Part shown: one piece after another, positions 14,175 through 20,654 of the stretch | Layout: every line of letters starts with the position of its first letter | Position numbering within the stretch: the first letter of the stretch is position 1 | Source of the DNA: a virus | Length of the DNA stretch: 32,515 nucleotides | Direction: 5' to 3' (one strand) | IMG/VR virus record: IMGVR_UViG_3300030109_002019 | Coordinates: 1-32,515 of that record | Position numbers and translations under genes: made by a program | Notes under the pieces: generated by a model | Seen by the model: the letters and a program-made list of their open reading frames with translations, nothing else | What the model was told of the DNA's origin: nothing | Database searches by the model: none

Positions 14175-14962
14175 ACACCACACATTCCTTCGCACTCATT
14201 CTCAAACATATTAATTTGGCCTTTGTCTTCTAAATTTCTGAGATCAACTTCGGATAATGGCTGGCGAGAAGCGTGTAGAAACTGCTCCGTACCACTTGAC
14301 CCCGAATTTCTAATTTCATTATCAAAAATTATTGCATCCGCAAAAGATTTTGGATCGTTTATTTTCATATCACGCCATTCTTTGTCATTGTGGAAGGGAC
14401 AACCAATACACGCTGACTTTGCTAAAGGACGAGTTGGATAACGCTTTTTAAACCAAGCCAGACAATCTTGTCGAGACATACCCTTTTCAATAAGAGGCCA
14501 GATATTTTGAATCCAAGCATCTCTTGATGGTTTCATTCGCACAGCTTCGTCTGTTGATATACCAATCCACGTTACAGCAGAGTGGCCTTTCGCTCTTTCG
14601 CCTTTTTTTAAACCTAATAATTTACGAAGTTTTTTTCTTATAGGCTGTATTTTATAATCGTTAGTACACTGCCGTCTGCCTATTGTTTTTTTGCCGTTTT
14701 CCAGCCCAAAAAATGGTATTTCTGAAAAACCTTGTTCAACAGAAGATGATCGTATATTGCCTTTTGTGACTCGAAAAACTTTAAATGGCAGTTGTTTTTC
14801 TAGCCAATCAAGGTGATCATAAACGCCTTGAGGTTCCCATTGGGTGTCTGCAAATATAGCACAATCTGGGCGAGGCAATTCTCCATTTGCCGCCATTAAA
14901 GCCATCACCGAACTTTGGACACCAGCACCCAATGAAATCACTTGCAAGCGTCTAGTCATCAT
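14171..14962 (-). CDS. PAPS-reductase-like adenine nucleotide alpha-hydrolase family protein
   Basis: 263 residues. The PP-loop is SLGAGVQSSVMALMA (10-24) and CAIFADTQWEPQGVYDHLDW (34-53) is the second nucleotide-binding strand. Cysteines C99 (RRQC), C167 (QDC), C185 and C188 (SACIGCPFH) sit where iron-sulfur members of this superfamily, such as DndC-type sulfurtransferases, place cluster ligands. A C-terminal CEGMC pair is extra. True PAPS reductases use a single ECGLH Cys near the C-terminus, which is absent, so sulfate reduction is unlikely. A thiolation or base-activation step is possible. The start overlaps the DUF1376 stop as TAATG, and its stop overlaps the next gene as ATGA. Confidence 0.82.
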   Translation of the reverse strand: MMTRRLQVISLGAGVQSSVMALMAANGELPRPDCAIFADTQWEPQGVYDHLDWLEKQLPFKVFRVTKGNIRSSSVEQGFSEIPFFGLENGKKTIGRRQCTNDYKIQPIRKKLRKLLGLKKGERAKGHSAVTWIGISTDEAVRMKPSRDAWIQNIWPLIEKGMSRQDCLAWFKKRYPTRPLAKSACIGCPFHNDKEWRDMKINDPKSFADAIIFDNEIRNSGSSGTEQFLHASRQPLSEVDLRNLEDKGQINMFENECEGMCGV

Positions 14963-15756
14963 TAATTCTTCCAGACAATATCTTTAGCCCATTTTTCATT
15001 TCGGTTATACCCTTCTTGAACTTCTATCGCCCTTTCCCAATCCGTAATTTTAGCAATTTCCCTTATACGCTTATCAACTTTTAATTTTGTCCACTCTTCC
15101 TGTCCCTCTGGTTTGCCTGTATGACCTAAGTTTTGAATCTGACGGCATTTACTGACCAAATAATTTTCTCTTTTTGTATAGGGGAAATCCTGTTCTTTTA
15201 AATTGCAGTAAGCATCAAAAATAATTTCTGGTGAAAAGACCAGTAATTGCCTTGCAAGAAAACTTCTACAACCATTCATATTTTTTCCTGTTGAACCAAG
15301 CCAAGATAGAACTTCATCGTATATTTTTGCTTGGTAATCTTCTTTATTAGATTGGATTAGATTAGATTGTACCCTTTCATTTTTACTAGTTTTATTTGTT
15401 TTCAAAGAGTTACAATTTTTTTGCGAGGATTTTACAACAATTTTATCTTGATTTTGTAACGATTTTACACCGATTTTATATCCATTGCGATTAAACCCCT
15501 CCTCAATTTTTGAGTGGAACCAAACTCCTTCTGATAAATCAAAGTAAGGTGAAATTTCTTTTTTTATCCGCTTCCATGCCGTCCCATGCACTCGCAAAAT
15601 ACGCCCCATTTTTTTATCATCATCTTCCAGCCAACCCTTTTTCTTCCAAGTATAAAAAAGAATCAGACAGTAAGCCCCGTGAGCGTCTAAAGATAAATCC
15701 GCAGTATCAGAAAGATAATCACTAACGAAAAAAGGCATATAAGGTAATTTACTCAT
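14962..15756 (-). CDS. Replication-initiation-type protein with DUF1376 (YdaU) domain
   Basis: 264 residues. The N-terminus, MPFFVSDYLSDTADLSLDAHGAYCLILFYTW-type (7-37), is the DUF1376 winged-helix start, followed by the RILRVHGTAWKRIKKEISPYF block to about residue 75. A Ser/Asn/Lys linker leads to a second helical domain (about 145-225). Phage proteins of this type stand in for an O-like initiator and recruit host replication proteins. No helicase loader or polymerase follows, which fits dependence on host replication. It is immediately upstream of, and coupled to, the DNA modification genes. Confidence 0.8.
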   Translation of the reverse strand: MSKLPYMPFFVSDYLSDTADLSLDAHGAYCLILFYTWKKKGWLEDDDKKMGRILRVHGTAWKRIKKEISPYFDLSEGVWFHSKIEEGFNRNGYKIGVKSLQNQDKIVVKSSQKNCNSLKTNKTSKNERVQSNLIQSNKEDYQAKIYDEVLSWLGSTGKNMNGCRSFLARQLLVFSPEIIFDAYCNLKEQDFPYTKRENYLVSKCRQIQNLGHTGKPEGQEEWTKLKVDKRIREIAKITDWERAIEVQEGYNRNEKWAKDIVWKN

Positions 15757-15986
15757 TTTGACCTCCAGTGTTTTCCTATGCCCTCACATGATACTATACC
15801 AGCTTGGCGAATTAAATCGTTTTCCTTATACCAATTTATAATACGATCCCTAACAGCCCCCCAGCCTAACCCGAACGGCAAATTTCTTCCAGTTATCATT
15901 TCATAAGCATCTTCACTGGAAACATCTTTAGACTTTAAATATTTAATATGTTCGCTTGCAATATCATTCATTTCAGCTTTAAACAT
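15753..15986 (-). CDS. Small hypothetical protein upstream of DUF1376 gene
   Basis: 77 residues. MFKAEMNDIASEHIKYLKSK begins it; a Gly-rich centre (NLPFGLGWGAVRDRIINWY) and a helix-rich layout follow. The centre could be a small winged helix. It overlaps both neighbours by a few bases. Function unknown; position suggests a replication accessory. Confidence 0.7.
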   Translation of the reverse strand: MFKAEMNDIASEHIKYLKSKDVSSEDAYEMITGRNLPFGLGWGAVRDRIINWYKENDLIRQAGIVSCEGIGKHWRSK

Positions 15987-16200
15987 CGTAAATACACCCC
16001 TCTATCCCGCAAGGAAAAACCGACTCTGCTGGTCGGTTGTTTTCATAAAGATTTATTCCGCATTGATCGCATTTTCCCGTTTTGCTAATTAATAGTTTTA
16101 TTCTTTTCCGCATATTCTCACCCTTCCTAAATTTCTTTTTTACTTTTTCAATATTCCTTGTATTGCCATGAGTCTTATACATTATCTTTTCCAGTAACAT
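15979..16200 (-). CDS. Small Cys-rich basic protein
   Basis: The C-terminal part carries CDQCG and, about 20 residues later, a CGIEGC pair, a likely zinc knuckle. The N-terminus is strongly Lys/Arg-rich. Three starts are possible: ATG 16200, ATG 16182 (GGAAAAG upstream) and an internal ATG, MRKRIKLLISKTGKCDQCG, with GGGTGAG upstream; I cannot decide. It is one of three consecutive putative metal-binding genes. Confidence 0.6.
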   Translation of the reverse strand: MLLEKIMYKTHGNTRNIEKVKKKFRKGENMRKRIKLLISKTGKCDQCGINLYENNRPAESVFPCGIEGCIYDV

Positions 16201-16405
16201 CTACTCCGCATAATTCGCAAACCAAACTGACCCCAGTGTACAACGCCCAGCAATCCTCGCTGTTGACTAATTTATTACACCAACGGCAATTCTTATAAGT
16301 TACCTGATCCCCGTCACAACAATGAATAAAACCATTATGGCAGCCATCGTAGTTACAAGGCAGTTGGTTAATTTGCCCTTTGCCGTGGCATTGTGGGCAG
16401 TTCAT
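16175..16405 (-). CDS. Cys/His-rich zinc-binding protein
   Basis: 76 residues with 11 Cys: CPQCHGKGQ (3-11) is a CxxCxGxG unit; CNYDGCHNGFIHCCDGD, then CRWCNK and CELCG follow. Two or three zinc sites are likely, as in DnaJ-type and rubredoxin-like knuckles. AAAGGAGA precedes the ATG at 16405. It overlaps the next metal-binding gene by 38 bases. A nucleic acid or protein contact role is inferred. Confidence 0.75.
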   Translation of the reverse strand: MNCPQCHGKGQINQLPCNYDGCHNGFIHCCDGDQVTYKNCRWCNKLVNSEDCWALYTGVSLVCELCGVDVTGKDNV

Positions 16406-16553
16406 CTTCTGTCTCCTTTGGATAATAAACGTCTACTATGGACTCACAGTTAGGACAACTCAGGTTAGTGACCATGCTATAGTTCTCATCTTCCTCATCT
16501 ATATCGTGATCACCTCCCCAGATTAATTTAGTATGACAGTGCCAGCAGTTCAT
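16368..16553 (-). CDS. Zinc-ribbon protein
   Basis: 61 residues. CWHCHTKLIWGGDHDID and SCPNCESIVDVYYP give two CxxC pairs 28-30 residues apart, a standard zinc ribbon. The ATG overlaps the stop of the DUF1064 gene as ATGA. Related phage proteins lie among replication genes. Exact role unknown. Confidence 0.75.
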   Translation of the reverse strand: MNCWHCHTKLIWGGDHDIDEEDENYSMVTNLSCPNCESIVDVYYPKETEDELPTMPRQRAN

Positions 16554-16861
16554 CTCCGCACCTCTACAATTTTGACATTATGCAGCGCCTCAACCAGCTT
16601 TTTCTTTAGCTTATAAACTGGGGTCTTAAAACCTTTAACATCTTCGCAGACATATTTATCGTATTCGTAATAATCAAAGTCGGCTCTATATGAGCAAATT
16701 TTTTTCCCATTAATGACGCAATCAAATTTAGGCTGAAGCCTCAGATCAGAAATTGCGTTAGCTTTTTCCAGCAACTTCAATTCCGTATATCTTTTCGCCT
16801 CAGCCTTTGAGTCAAACATAATCCCGTCAACTTCGGTTTTTTTATTTCGGTATTTCAGCAA
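16550..16861 (-). CDS. DUF1064 nuclease-like protein
   Basis: 103 residues, a complete domain. KYRNKKTEVDGIMFDSKAEA, RYTELKLLEKANAISDLRLQ, then YRADFDYYEYDKYVCEDVKG are the DUF1064 pattern. FDSKAEA has the acidic helix, and ADF with EDVKG resemble the D/E-x-K core of restriction-like or RecU-like nucleases. It may resolve or cut branched DNA in replication or recombination. It lies three bases downstream of an HTH gene. Confidence 0.85.
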   Translation of the reverse strand: MLKYRNKKTEVDGIMFDSKAEAKRYTELKLLEKANAISDLRLQPKFDCVINGKKICSYRADFDYYEYDKYVCEDVKGFKTPVYKLKKKLVEALHNVKIVEVRR

Positions 16862-16863
16862 TT

Positions 16864-17067
16864 TTACAGACTATACTCTGCGACCTTTTTACCGCTTTTA
16901 GTTTCAATCATTTCAGTCTTAATTGCGTGACCTTTATTTCTTAGCTCAAAAATTCTTGCACCCAGCCTTAAAGTCCCAAACAACTGAAGCCCACTAAAAG
17001 AAGTAATCTTATTTCCTTTTTTTAAATAAGCCAAAATTTTGGTATTTTGCGAATCAATCTTAGACAT
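16864..17067 (-). CDS. Helix-turn-helix protein, HTH_39-like
   Basis: 67 residues. ILAYLKKGNKITSFSGLQLF and LRLGARIFELRNKGHAIKTE fit a winged HTH seen in many phages, ending with a beta-wing SGKKVAEYSL. The start lies inside the end of the Cro-like gene (8-nt overlap) with GGAGAAGATA just upstream. Likely a transcription or replication accessory regulator. Confidence 0.8.
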   Translation of the reverse strand: MSKIDSQNTKILAYLKKGNKITSFSGLQLFGTLRLGARIFELRNKGHAIKTEMIETKSGKKVAEYSL

Positions 17068-17260
17068 TATCTTCTCCTATAAAAATGTCGGGTCGAAGCT
17101 CACTCCGTTTCACCCGTGTTATATTTGAAAACTCAACTAGCCTTTTGATTGGGATTTCTTCCCACTGGTAGATTGCCTGTCGTGATACACCTAGTCTGTT
17201 GGCAACCTGCTCCACCCCACCTGCGTTTTTGCATATTCTAATTATTTCGTCTTTATCCAT
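17060..17260 (-). CDS. Cro/YdaS-like repressor
   Basis: 66 residues. GGVEQVANRLGVSRQAIYQW (14-33) is a clear HTH, followed by EEIPIKRLVEFSNIT, the YdaS/Cro-like continuation. These proteins act at early promoters as dimers. A Cro-like gene without a visible CI or integrase suggests a temperate ancestor or a lytic phage reusing the fold. Confidence 0.82.
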   Translation of the reverse strand: MDKDEIIRICKNAGGVEQVANRLGVSRQAIYQWEEIPIKRLVEFSNITRVKRSELRPDIFIGEDNV

Positions 17261-17269
17261 TATTTCACT

Positions 17270-17566
17270 CTACTCCTTTTCATTTATTTTGTAAATATTT
17301 GATTTACTATTTAGCAACTCTCCCCAGATACCGCTATAGGCAACCGCATCAAGTAAATTGTCATAATTATTTTTTCCGACTTCTTGCCGTGCCAATTTTA
17401 ATAACACCATACAAAAGGCAACTTGCTCTGGAGCAATTTCTGTTTTTAAATACGCCCCCCACAATTCAGCTATTCTATTATGCAGCTCAATATAATCGCC
17501 GTGACTTGTCCTATCACCAGAAACAAGCAGCTTTGCTTCACTCAAAATTTTACTTGGCGTTCTCAT
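17270..17566 (-). CDS. DUF6378-like phage protein
   Basis: 98 residues: ILSEAKLLVSGDRTSHGDYI, IAELWGAYLKTEIAPEQVAF, then MVLLKLARQEVGKNNYDNLLD. The order HGDY, W..YL, KLAR, NYDNLLDAVAY is a known small phage family of helical proteins, perhaps related to nucleotide pyrophosphohydrolase helices. Its role is unknown. The ATG overlaps the stop of the upstream 25-residue membrane peptide as ATGA. Confidence 0.78.
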   Translation of the reverse strand: MRTPSKILSEAKLLVSGDRTSHGDYIELHNRIAELWGAYLKTEIAPEQVAFCMVLLKLARQEVGKNNYDNLLDAVAYSGIWGELLNSKSNIYKINEKE

Positions 17567-17640
17567 ATCAGTACCAGTGCAATAAAGCCCATTAAAAAAA
17601 TCATGGAAACGCCCAAAAAATCTTTTAAAAAATTCATCAT
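17563..17640 (-). CDS. 25-residue membrane peptide
   Basis: MMNFLKDFLGVSMIFLMGFI begins the peptide and ALVLI ends it: a short amphipathic head and one membrane helix. The ribosome site AAGGAGGAAC lies four bases from the first ATG (17640), one of the strongest in the window. The stop overlaps the DUF6378-like start as ATGA. It may be a real microprotein or a leader peptide whose translation opens the next gene. Confidence 0.65.
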   Translation of the reverse strand: MMNFLKDFLGVSMIFLMGFIALVLI

Positions 17641-17665
17641 AAAGTTCCTCCTTTTTTCAAACTTC

Positions 17666-17682
17666 AATAATAAAATATTATT
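17666..17682. promoter_or_regulatory. AT inverted repeat upstream of the 25-residue peptide gene
   Basis: AATAATA-AAA-TATTATT is a perfect 7-bp dyad in the short gap after the gene at 17691. It could be an operator or a weak AT hairpin; too AT-rich to be sure it is not chance. Confidence 0.25.
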
Positions 17683-17690
17683 AATTAACA

Positions 17691-18011
17691 TTATCTTAAA
17701 TTCATTTCAGCTTTTTGATAACTTAGCTCGGTTCTTTTCATATCAATCCAAGTCCTATAAACATCATAGGAAATTTTTGCAATTAGACTTAGGGTTCGTG
17801 CTTCGGCTAACTCTTGTAAATGGTTTTGAAATTCATCACTAGCCCTTGCTGCCCTTTCTTTTGATGCCTCACTGCCGTCCATTTTCCCAGCTATTTGGCA
17901 CAGTATACTTTTGGTTGCATCGTCCAGAGCCTTAAACTGGGCATCTTTATCAGCCCAAGACTTTCCTCTAACACTTAATTCATGTGCAACCTTATCTGGG
18001 TCAAAATTCAT
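17691..18011 (-). CDS. Helical protein of phage recombination modules
   Basis: 106 residues. SWADKDAQFKALDDATKSIL, ASKERAARASDEFQNHLQEL, then YDVYRTWIDMKRTELSYQKA match a recurrent helical phage protein found beside recombination genes. Function unproven. It overlaps the HNH gene by 11 bases. Confidence 0.78.
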   Translation of the reverse strand: MNFDPDKVAHELSVRGKSWADKDAQFKALDDATKSILCQIAGKMDGSEASKERAARASDEFQNHLQELAEARTLSLIAKISYDVYRTWIDMKRTELSYQKAEMNLR

Positions 18012-18360
18012 AATTTACACCTCCAAGTCTTAAAACAAATTCTTCCGCATTGCTCCAACTATCTATCTCATTTTCAAACCTATTATATAAATCAAACAAA
18101 ACATCAGTGACCATTTTGGGGTCAATTTTTTTATCTACCCACCAGTTTTCCTCACCATGATTATGCTGGTCACTATGGCATAGGGCGCATAAGGGGACTG
18201 TAAAATTGTCACTGGGCTTCAAGCCTGTCCCACAAGGGGCAATGTACCTAACGTGCGCTGCTTGGCTTCTCGCTCGTGTTTTACAGATAGCACAGGGTAA
18301 ACTGCGGATGTAATCCAAATACTTTTTGTCTCGTTTAAAAACTGTTTTTTTGATTTGCAT
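18001..18360 (-). CDS. HNH-type zinc endonuclease-like protein (DUF968/Ref-like)
   Basis: 119 residues from ATG 18360, which has AAAGG six bases upstream. CAIC (23-26), QAAHVRY (H36), then KPSDNFTVPLCALCHSDQH (C58, C61, H62, H66) form a zinc-supported HNH or beta-beta-alpha-metal core; GEENWW follows. Such proteins cut DNA or assist recombination, as in RecA-dependent Ref. The frame stays open upstream to TTG 18447, but that stretch covers the structured leader and does not resemble the family. Confidence 0.82.
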   Translation of the reverse strand: MQIKKTVFKRDKKYLDYIRSLPCAICKTRARSQAAHVRYIAPCGTGLKPSDNFTVPLCALCHSDQHNHGEENWWVDKKIDPKMVTDVLFDLYNRFENEIDSWSNAEEFVLRLGGVNYEF

Positions 18361-18372
18361 AACTAGCCTTTG

Positions 18373-18447
18373 AAAAAGTGGGTGGACAGCCAAGGAGGTG
18401 AAGGAGATTGAGGGCAACCGCCCACCCGAAGTATGAAACGCCCTCAA
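18373..18447 (-). promoter_or_regulatory. Possible H-type pseudoknot or attenuator leader before the HNH gene
   Basis: On the transcribed strand, stem 1 is TTGAGGGC (18447-18440) with GCCCTCAA (18415-18408), eight perfect pairs. Stem 2 is GGGTGGGC (18427-18420) with GTCCACCC (18387-18380), seven pairs plus one G-U. Their order is interleaved, so they form a pseudoknot or exclude one another. U5 follows stem 2 at 18377-18373. The loop holds TCACCTCCTT, the same as the bacterial 16S 3' tail. Stem 1 starts at the stop codon of the SSB-like gene. Confidence 0.6.
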
Positions 18448-18746
18448 AACGGAATTTTATCATCCAATTCTTCTGGAATAGTTTCTGGTTTTTCTAAGTC
18501 CTCGTAACTTCTTTTATTCTGATAACCAGCAGATTCATTTTTTTTAGTTTCTACAAAATCAGTCATCTGTATTGAAAAAAAACTCCCATAAGGACCAATT
18601 TTATCCCAACCACCAAGCGACACTTTTTCGCCAGCTTTCAAATCCCTGTGGGCGGTAATAGACCCAGTTATATCAGGATGCTTATCAAGCGTCTTGTATT
18701 TATTAACACTCAAAGTTCCATCGCCGTCTTTAGGTTCGTATGCCAT
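18444..18746 (-). CDS. SSB-like single-stranded DNA binding protein
   Basis: 100 residues. MAYEPKDGDGTLSVNKYKTL, then HPDITGSITAHRDLKAGEKV and GSFFSIQMTDFV fit a small OB-fold of DUF736-like type. The C-terminus PEELDDKIPF is the acidic DD-x-IPF tail by which SSBs recruit partner proteins. It lies downstream of the ERF gene with a 17-base overlap, the usual ssDNA annealing module. The gene stop is inside stem 1 of the downstream structure. Confidence 0.8.
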   Translation of the reverse strand: MAYEPKDGDGTLSVNKYKTLDKHPDITGSITAHRDLKAGEKVSLGGWDKIGPYGSFFSIQMTDFVETKKNESAGYQNKRSYEDLEKPETIPEELDDKIPF

Positions 18747-19413
18747 TCTCTAACTCCTCTGCTCTTTTTTTAAAATGTTGCGATAATCCTAAATAATTTT
18801 TTTTATCATCAGTAGGGTCTGGTTCGTGATCCCAATGATGGGGCGTATCTACTTTTAATTGCTTTGTAACCTTGATTGTTTCTTTTGAATTTTGCAACGC
18901 CACCAACGAATCTAAATCTTCGCAATCATAAATATCACGCCTGATTGCTCTACCAGCTTCAAGTAATTTAGTTTGTGGCAATGGACCCACCCAATCAGGA
19001 TCGCTGGTTTTCTTTTCTCGTATTTGTTGGGCTTCGTTGCCGTCATCATCAAATTCGCCTTCCAAAGATAACACGCACTGTATTGTATAACGCCTCATGT
19101 ATGTAATTTCCGAGCCTGTTTGTTGTGCCGTCCCTGTTTTTAAAGGTAAAAAAGTGCGAATAAATTGACCGCTTTCTGCGTGAAATAAAGTACAGGCAAT
19201 ACCTACACCCTGATCAGATTCAAAAGTTTGATGGTAAGTCATTAAACCTTCGGCTTTTAATGCGTCTCTACAGGCATCATATATATCGCCTAAAGTTGCA
19301 TACTTAGATTTAAAGTGAGGATTATTCCCACTCTTTTCTAGTTTATTAAAATTATTCTCAGCTTTACTTTTAGCCTTCAAAACTTCAGCAATTTCATTAC
19401 TTTGCGTTTCCAT
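18730..19413 (-). CDS. erf: ERF family ssDNA annealing protein
   Basis: 227 residues. NPHFKSKYATLGDIYDACRD (31-50) is the ERF signature, followed by LPLKTGTAQQTGSEITYMRRYTI-type block (GSEITYMRRYTIQCVLSL) and EFDDDGNEA. ERF proteins form rings and anneal complementary single strands in recombination, often circularising terminally redundant P22-like DNA; that agrees with the inferred headful genome. GGAGG is upstream of the ATG at 19413. The C-terminal third is variable and charged. Confidence 0.9.
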   Translation of the reverse strand: METQSNEIAEVLKAKSKAENNFNKLEKSGNNPHFKSKYATLGDIYDACRDALKAEGLMTYHQTFESDQGVGIACTLFHAESGQFIRTFLPLKTGTAQQTGSEITYMRRYTIQCVLSLEGEFDDDGNEAQQIREKKTSDPDWVGPLPQTKLLEAGRAIRRDIYDCEDLDSLVALQNSKETIKVTKQLKVDTPHHWDHEPDPTDDKKNYLGLSQHFKKRAEELENGIRT

Positions 19414-19416
19414 TTT

Positions 19417-19632
19417 CTACGCCTCCCTTACGCCTACCATTTCTATATAAGTCGGTTCACCAGTTATACCAAAGGCATCACAATACCTGTCTGATAATTT
19501 GTTATCATCTAGGCGGTTTAATTTCCTTTTATATGCCAATCTAGCAATCGCAAGAATTTCATTATTCGACATACTAAAAAAGTCTTTCTCTACTATGTCG
19601 TTTAACATGGTTATTCGCGCATTGTATTTCAT
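19417..19632 (-). CDS. Small hypothetical protein upstream of ERF
   Basis: 71 residues. MKYNARITMLNDIVEKDFFS, NNEILAIARLAYKRKLNRLD, then KLSDRYCDAFGITGEPTYIE. Helical and basic in the middle; it may be a small DNA-binding helical fold. TAGGAG lies before the ATG. It is the first gene behind the promoter-like site at 19664-19692. Confidence 0.72.
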   Translation of the reverse strand: MKYNARITMLNDIVEKDFFSMSNNEILAIARLAYKRKLNRLDDNKLSDRYCDAFGITGEPTYIEMVGVREA

Positions 19633-19663
19633 AATTTTCTCCTATGTTGTTCATACTGTTTTT

Positions 19664-19692
19664 AATTTAATTTATTTGATTTAAAAAGTAAA
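19664..19692 (-). promoter_or_regulatory. Promoter-like site before the ERF operon
   Basis: -35-like TTTACT (19692-19687), 17-bp spacer, and -10 TAAATT (19669-19664) in an AT-rich gap. The spacing is right, but the background is so AT-rich that chance is possible. Confidence 0.42.
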
Positions 19693-19706
19693 GCATCAAT
19701 TTACTG

Positions 19707-20048
19707 TTACTTCCTTTCTATATCAATGATACGCTCTTTCACTAACTCACTTTTCACTTTGCCTATATTTTCTATGTGACTTAGGTTCTGAAGTGGTAGT
19801 TCCAGCGATTCAGATATATCGTCTTCACTTTCCTCGTTGGTGAAATTAATTGTCCCACCATTGTCCCGAATATAATCCTCTACATAATCATACCAAGCTG
19901 ACGGGTCGCCATCTTCGGCAGCATTACAATACCCCTCGCCATCTTCGTTGTAGACAATGTCTTTTTTTAAAACATCCAAATCTACCTCACGCTCAATTTC
20001 AATTTCAAACTGCAAAGTTTGTTTTACATAAGCCTTAAATTTTGCCAT
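19707..20048 (-). CDS. Acidic hypothetical protein
   Basis: 113 residues. The N-terminus is MAKFKAYVKQTLQFEIEIER, then a strongly acidic region (AAEDGDPSAWYDYVEDYIRD and NEESEDDISESLEL). No enzyme motif or membrane segment. It is coupled to the next upstream acidic protein by TAATG. The charge pattern could suit DNA mimicry or binding to a basic partner; no proof. Confidence 0.72.
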   Translation of the reverse strand: MAKFKAYVKQTLQFEIEIEREVDLDVLKKDIVYNEDGEGYCNAAEDGDPSAWYDYVEDYIRDNGGTINFTNEESEDDISESLELPLQNLSHIENIGKVKSELVKERIIDIERK

Positions 20049-20641
20049 TAGCTTTTCTCCCTCTTAAAACTATCAACAATATTTGACATAGTTTCGAGAG
20101 CTTTTGCTTGGTCAATTTTGCCCATTTCCAATTGCCCAGCGATATCTTCCAAGCATTCCTGTAAACTAAACTCCCCTTCTTCGACAATAATTTCGTTGCC
20201 ATCGTCTTCCTCTTCATCAGGCCAATCAAACAACAGACAAATTTGTTCACCCTCTTTATAAACTTCGGGGTGGAGATCAGCCTTTGTTTCAGCCCAATGC
20301 AAAAACTCGTCCAAAGAAACAGGCTCATCGCCATGCCTTTCAACAAAAGCTCTCGCGACAGCGTGCCATGTTTCTTCATCATTAAGAATTGATAAGACCT
20401 CTTCAAAGGTATGAGCTTCCGCGTTCCATGTCGGTGCATCGCCATACTCTTGGGCGCGGAAAATATAGAAGCGTGGATCATCTCCGAAGCCTAGTTCACG
20501 TTCTTTTGGATCAGGGTGGTGGATCATAACCTGGAACCCCCTATACTCCCATGAGGGGCAAACATCATTTCCATAGCTAACATCTTCCCAACCTTTAGGC
20601 ATTGTTAAATCAGCCACGCACTCTTTAAATATTTTATCCAT
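20048..20641 (-). CDS. Acidic hypothetical protein, 197 residues
   Basis: Starts MDKIFKECVADLTMPKGWED, includes SWEYRGFQVMIHHPDPKERE, and a very acidic middle (FDWPDEEEDDGNEIIVEEGE) before a helical C-terminus (ALETMSNIVDSFKREKS). AGAGGAG upstream of the ATG. The N-terminal half looks like a compact alpha/beta domain rich in aromatic residues. Family unknown. It is the first gene of the early run after the 20665-20682 hairpin. Confidence 0.75.
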   Translation of the reverse strand: MDKIFKECVADLTMPKGWEDVSYGNDVCPSWEYRGFQVMIHHPDPKERELGFGDDPRFYIFRAQEYGDAPTWNAEAHTFEEVLSILNDEETWHAVARAFVERHGDEPVSLDEFLHWAETKADLHPEVYKEGEQICLLFDWPDEEEDDGNEIIVEEGEFSLQECLEDIAGQLEMGKIDQAKALETMSNIVDSFKREKS

Positions 20642-20654
20642 TAGCTTTGCTCCT

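Noticed and set aside
14171-14962. Assimilatory PAPS reductase giving sulfur metabolism to the host
   Set aside because: The characteristic C-terminal ECGLH-type Cys motif is missing and the Cys set is that of another branch, next to a DNA modification gene.
18392-18440. Plus-strand gene behind the perfect AAGGAGGTGA
   Set aside because: The only close start is a TTG and the frame is about 29 codons, antisense to the SSB-like gene, with no plausible protein pattern.
18361-18447. N-terminal extension of the HNH protein from TTG 18447
   Set aside because: The stretch carries two strong stems and does not resemble the family, while ATG 18360 has a good AAAGG site. Ribosome profiling would decide.
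20035-20481. Minus-strand open frame of 148 codons
   Set aside because: It lies in another frame inside the acidic 197-residue gene; its Leu/Lys/Met-rich composition and weak start mark it as a frame shadow.
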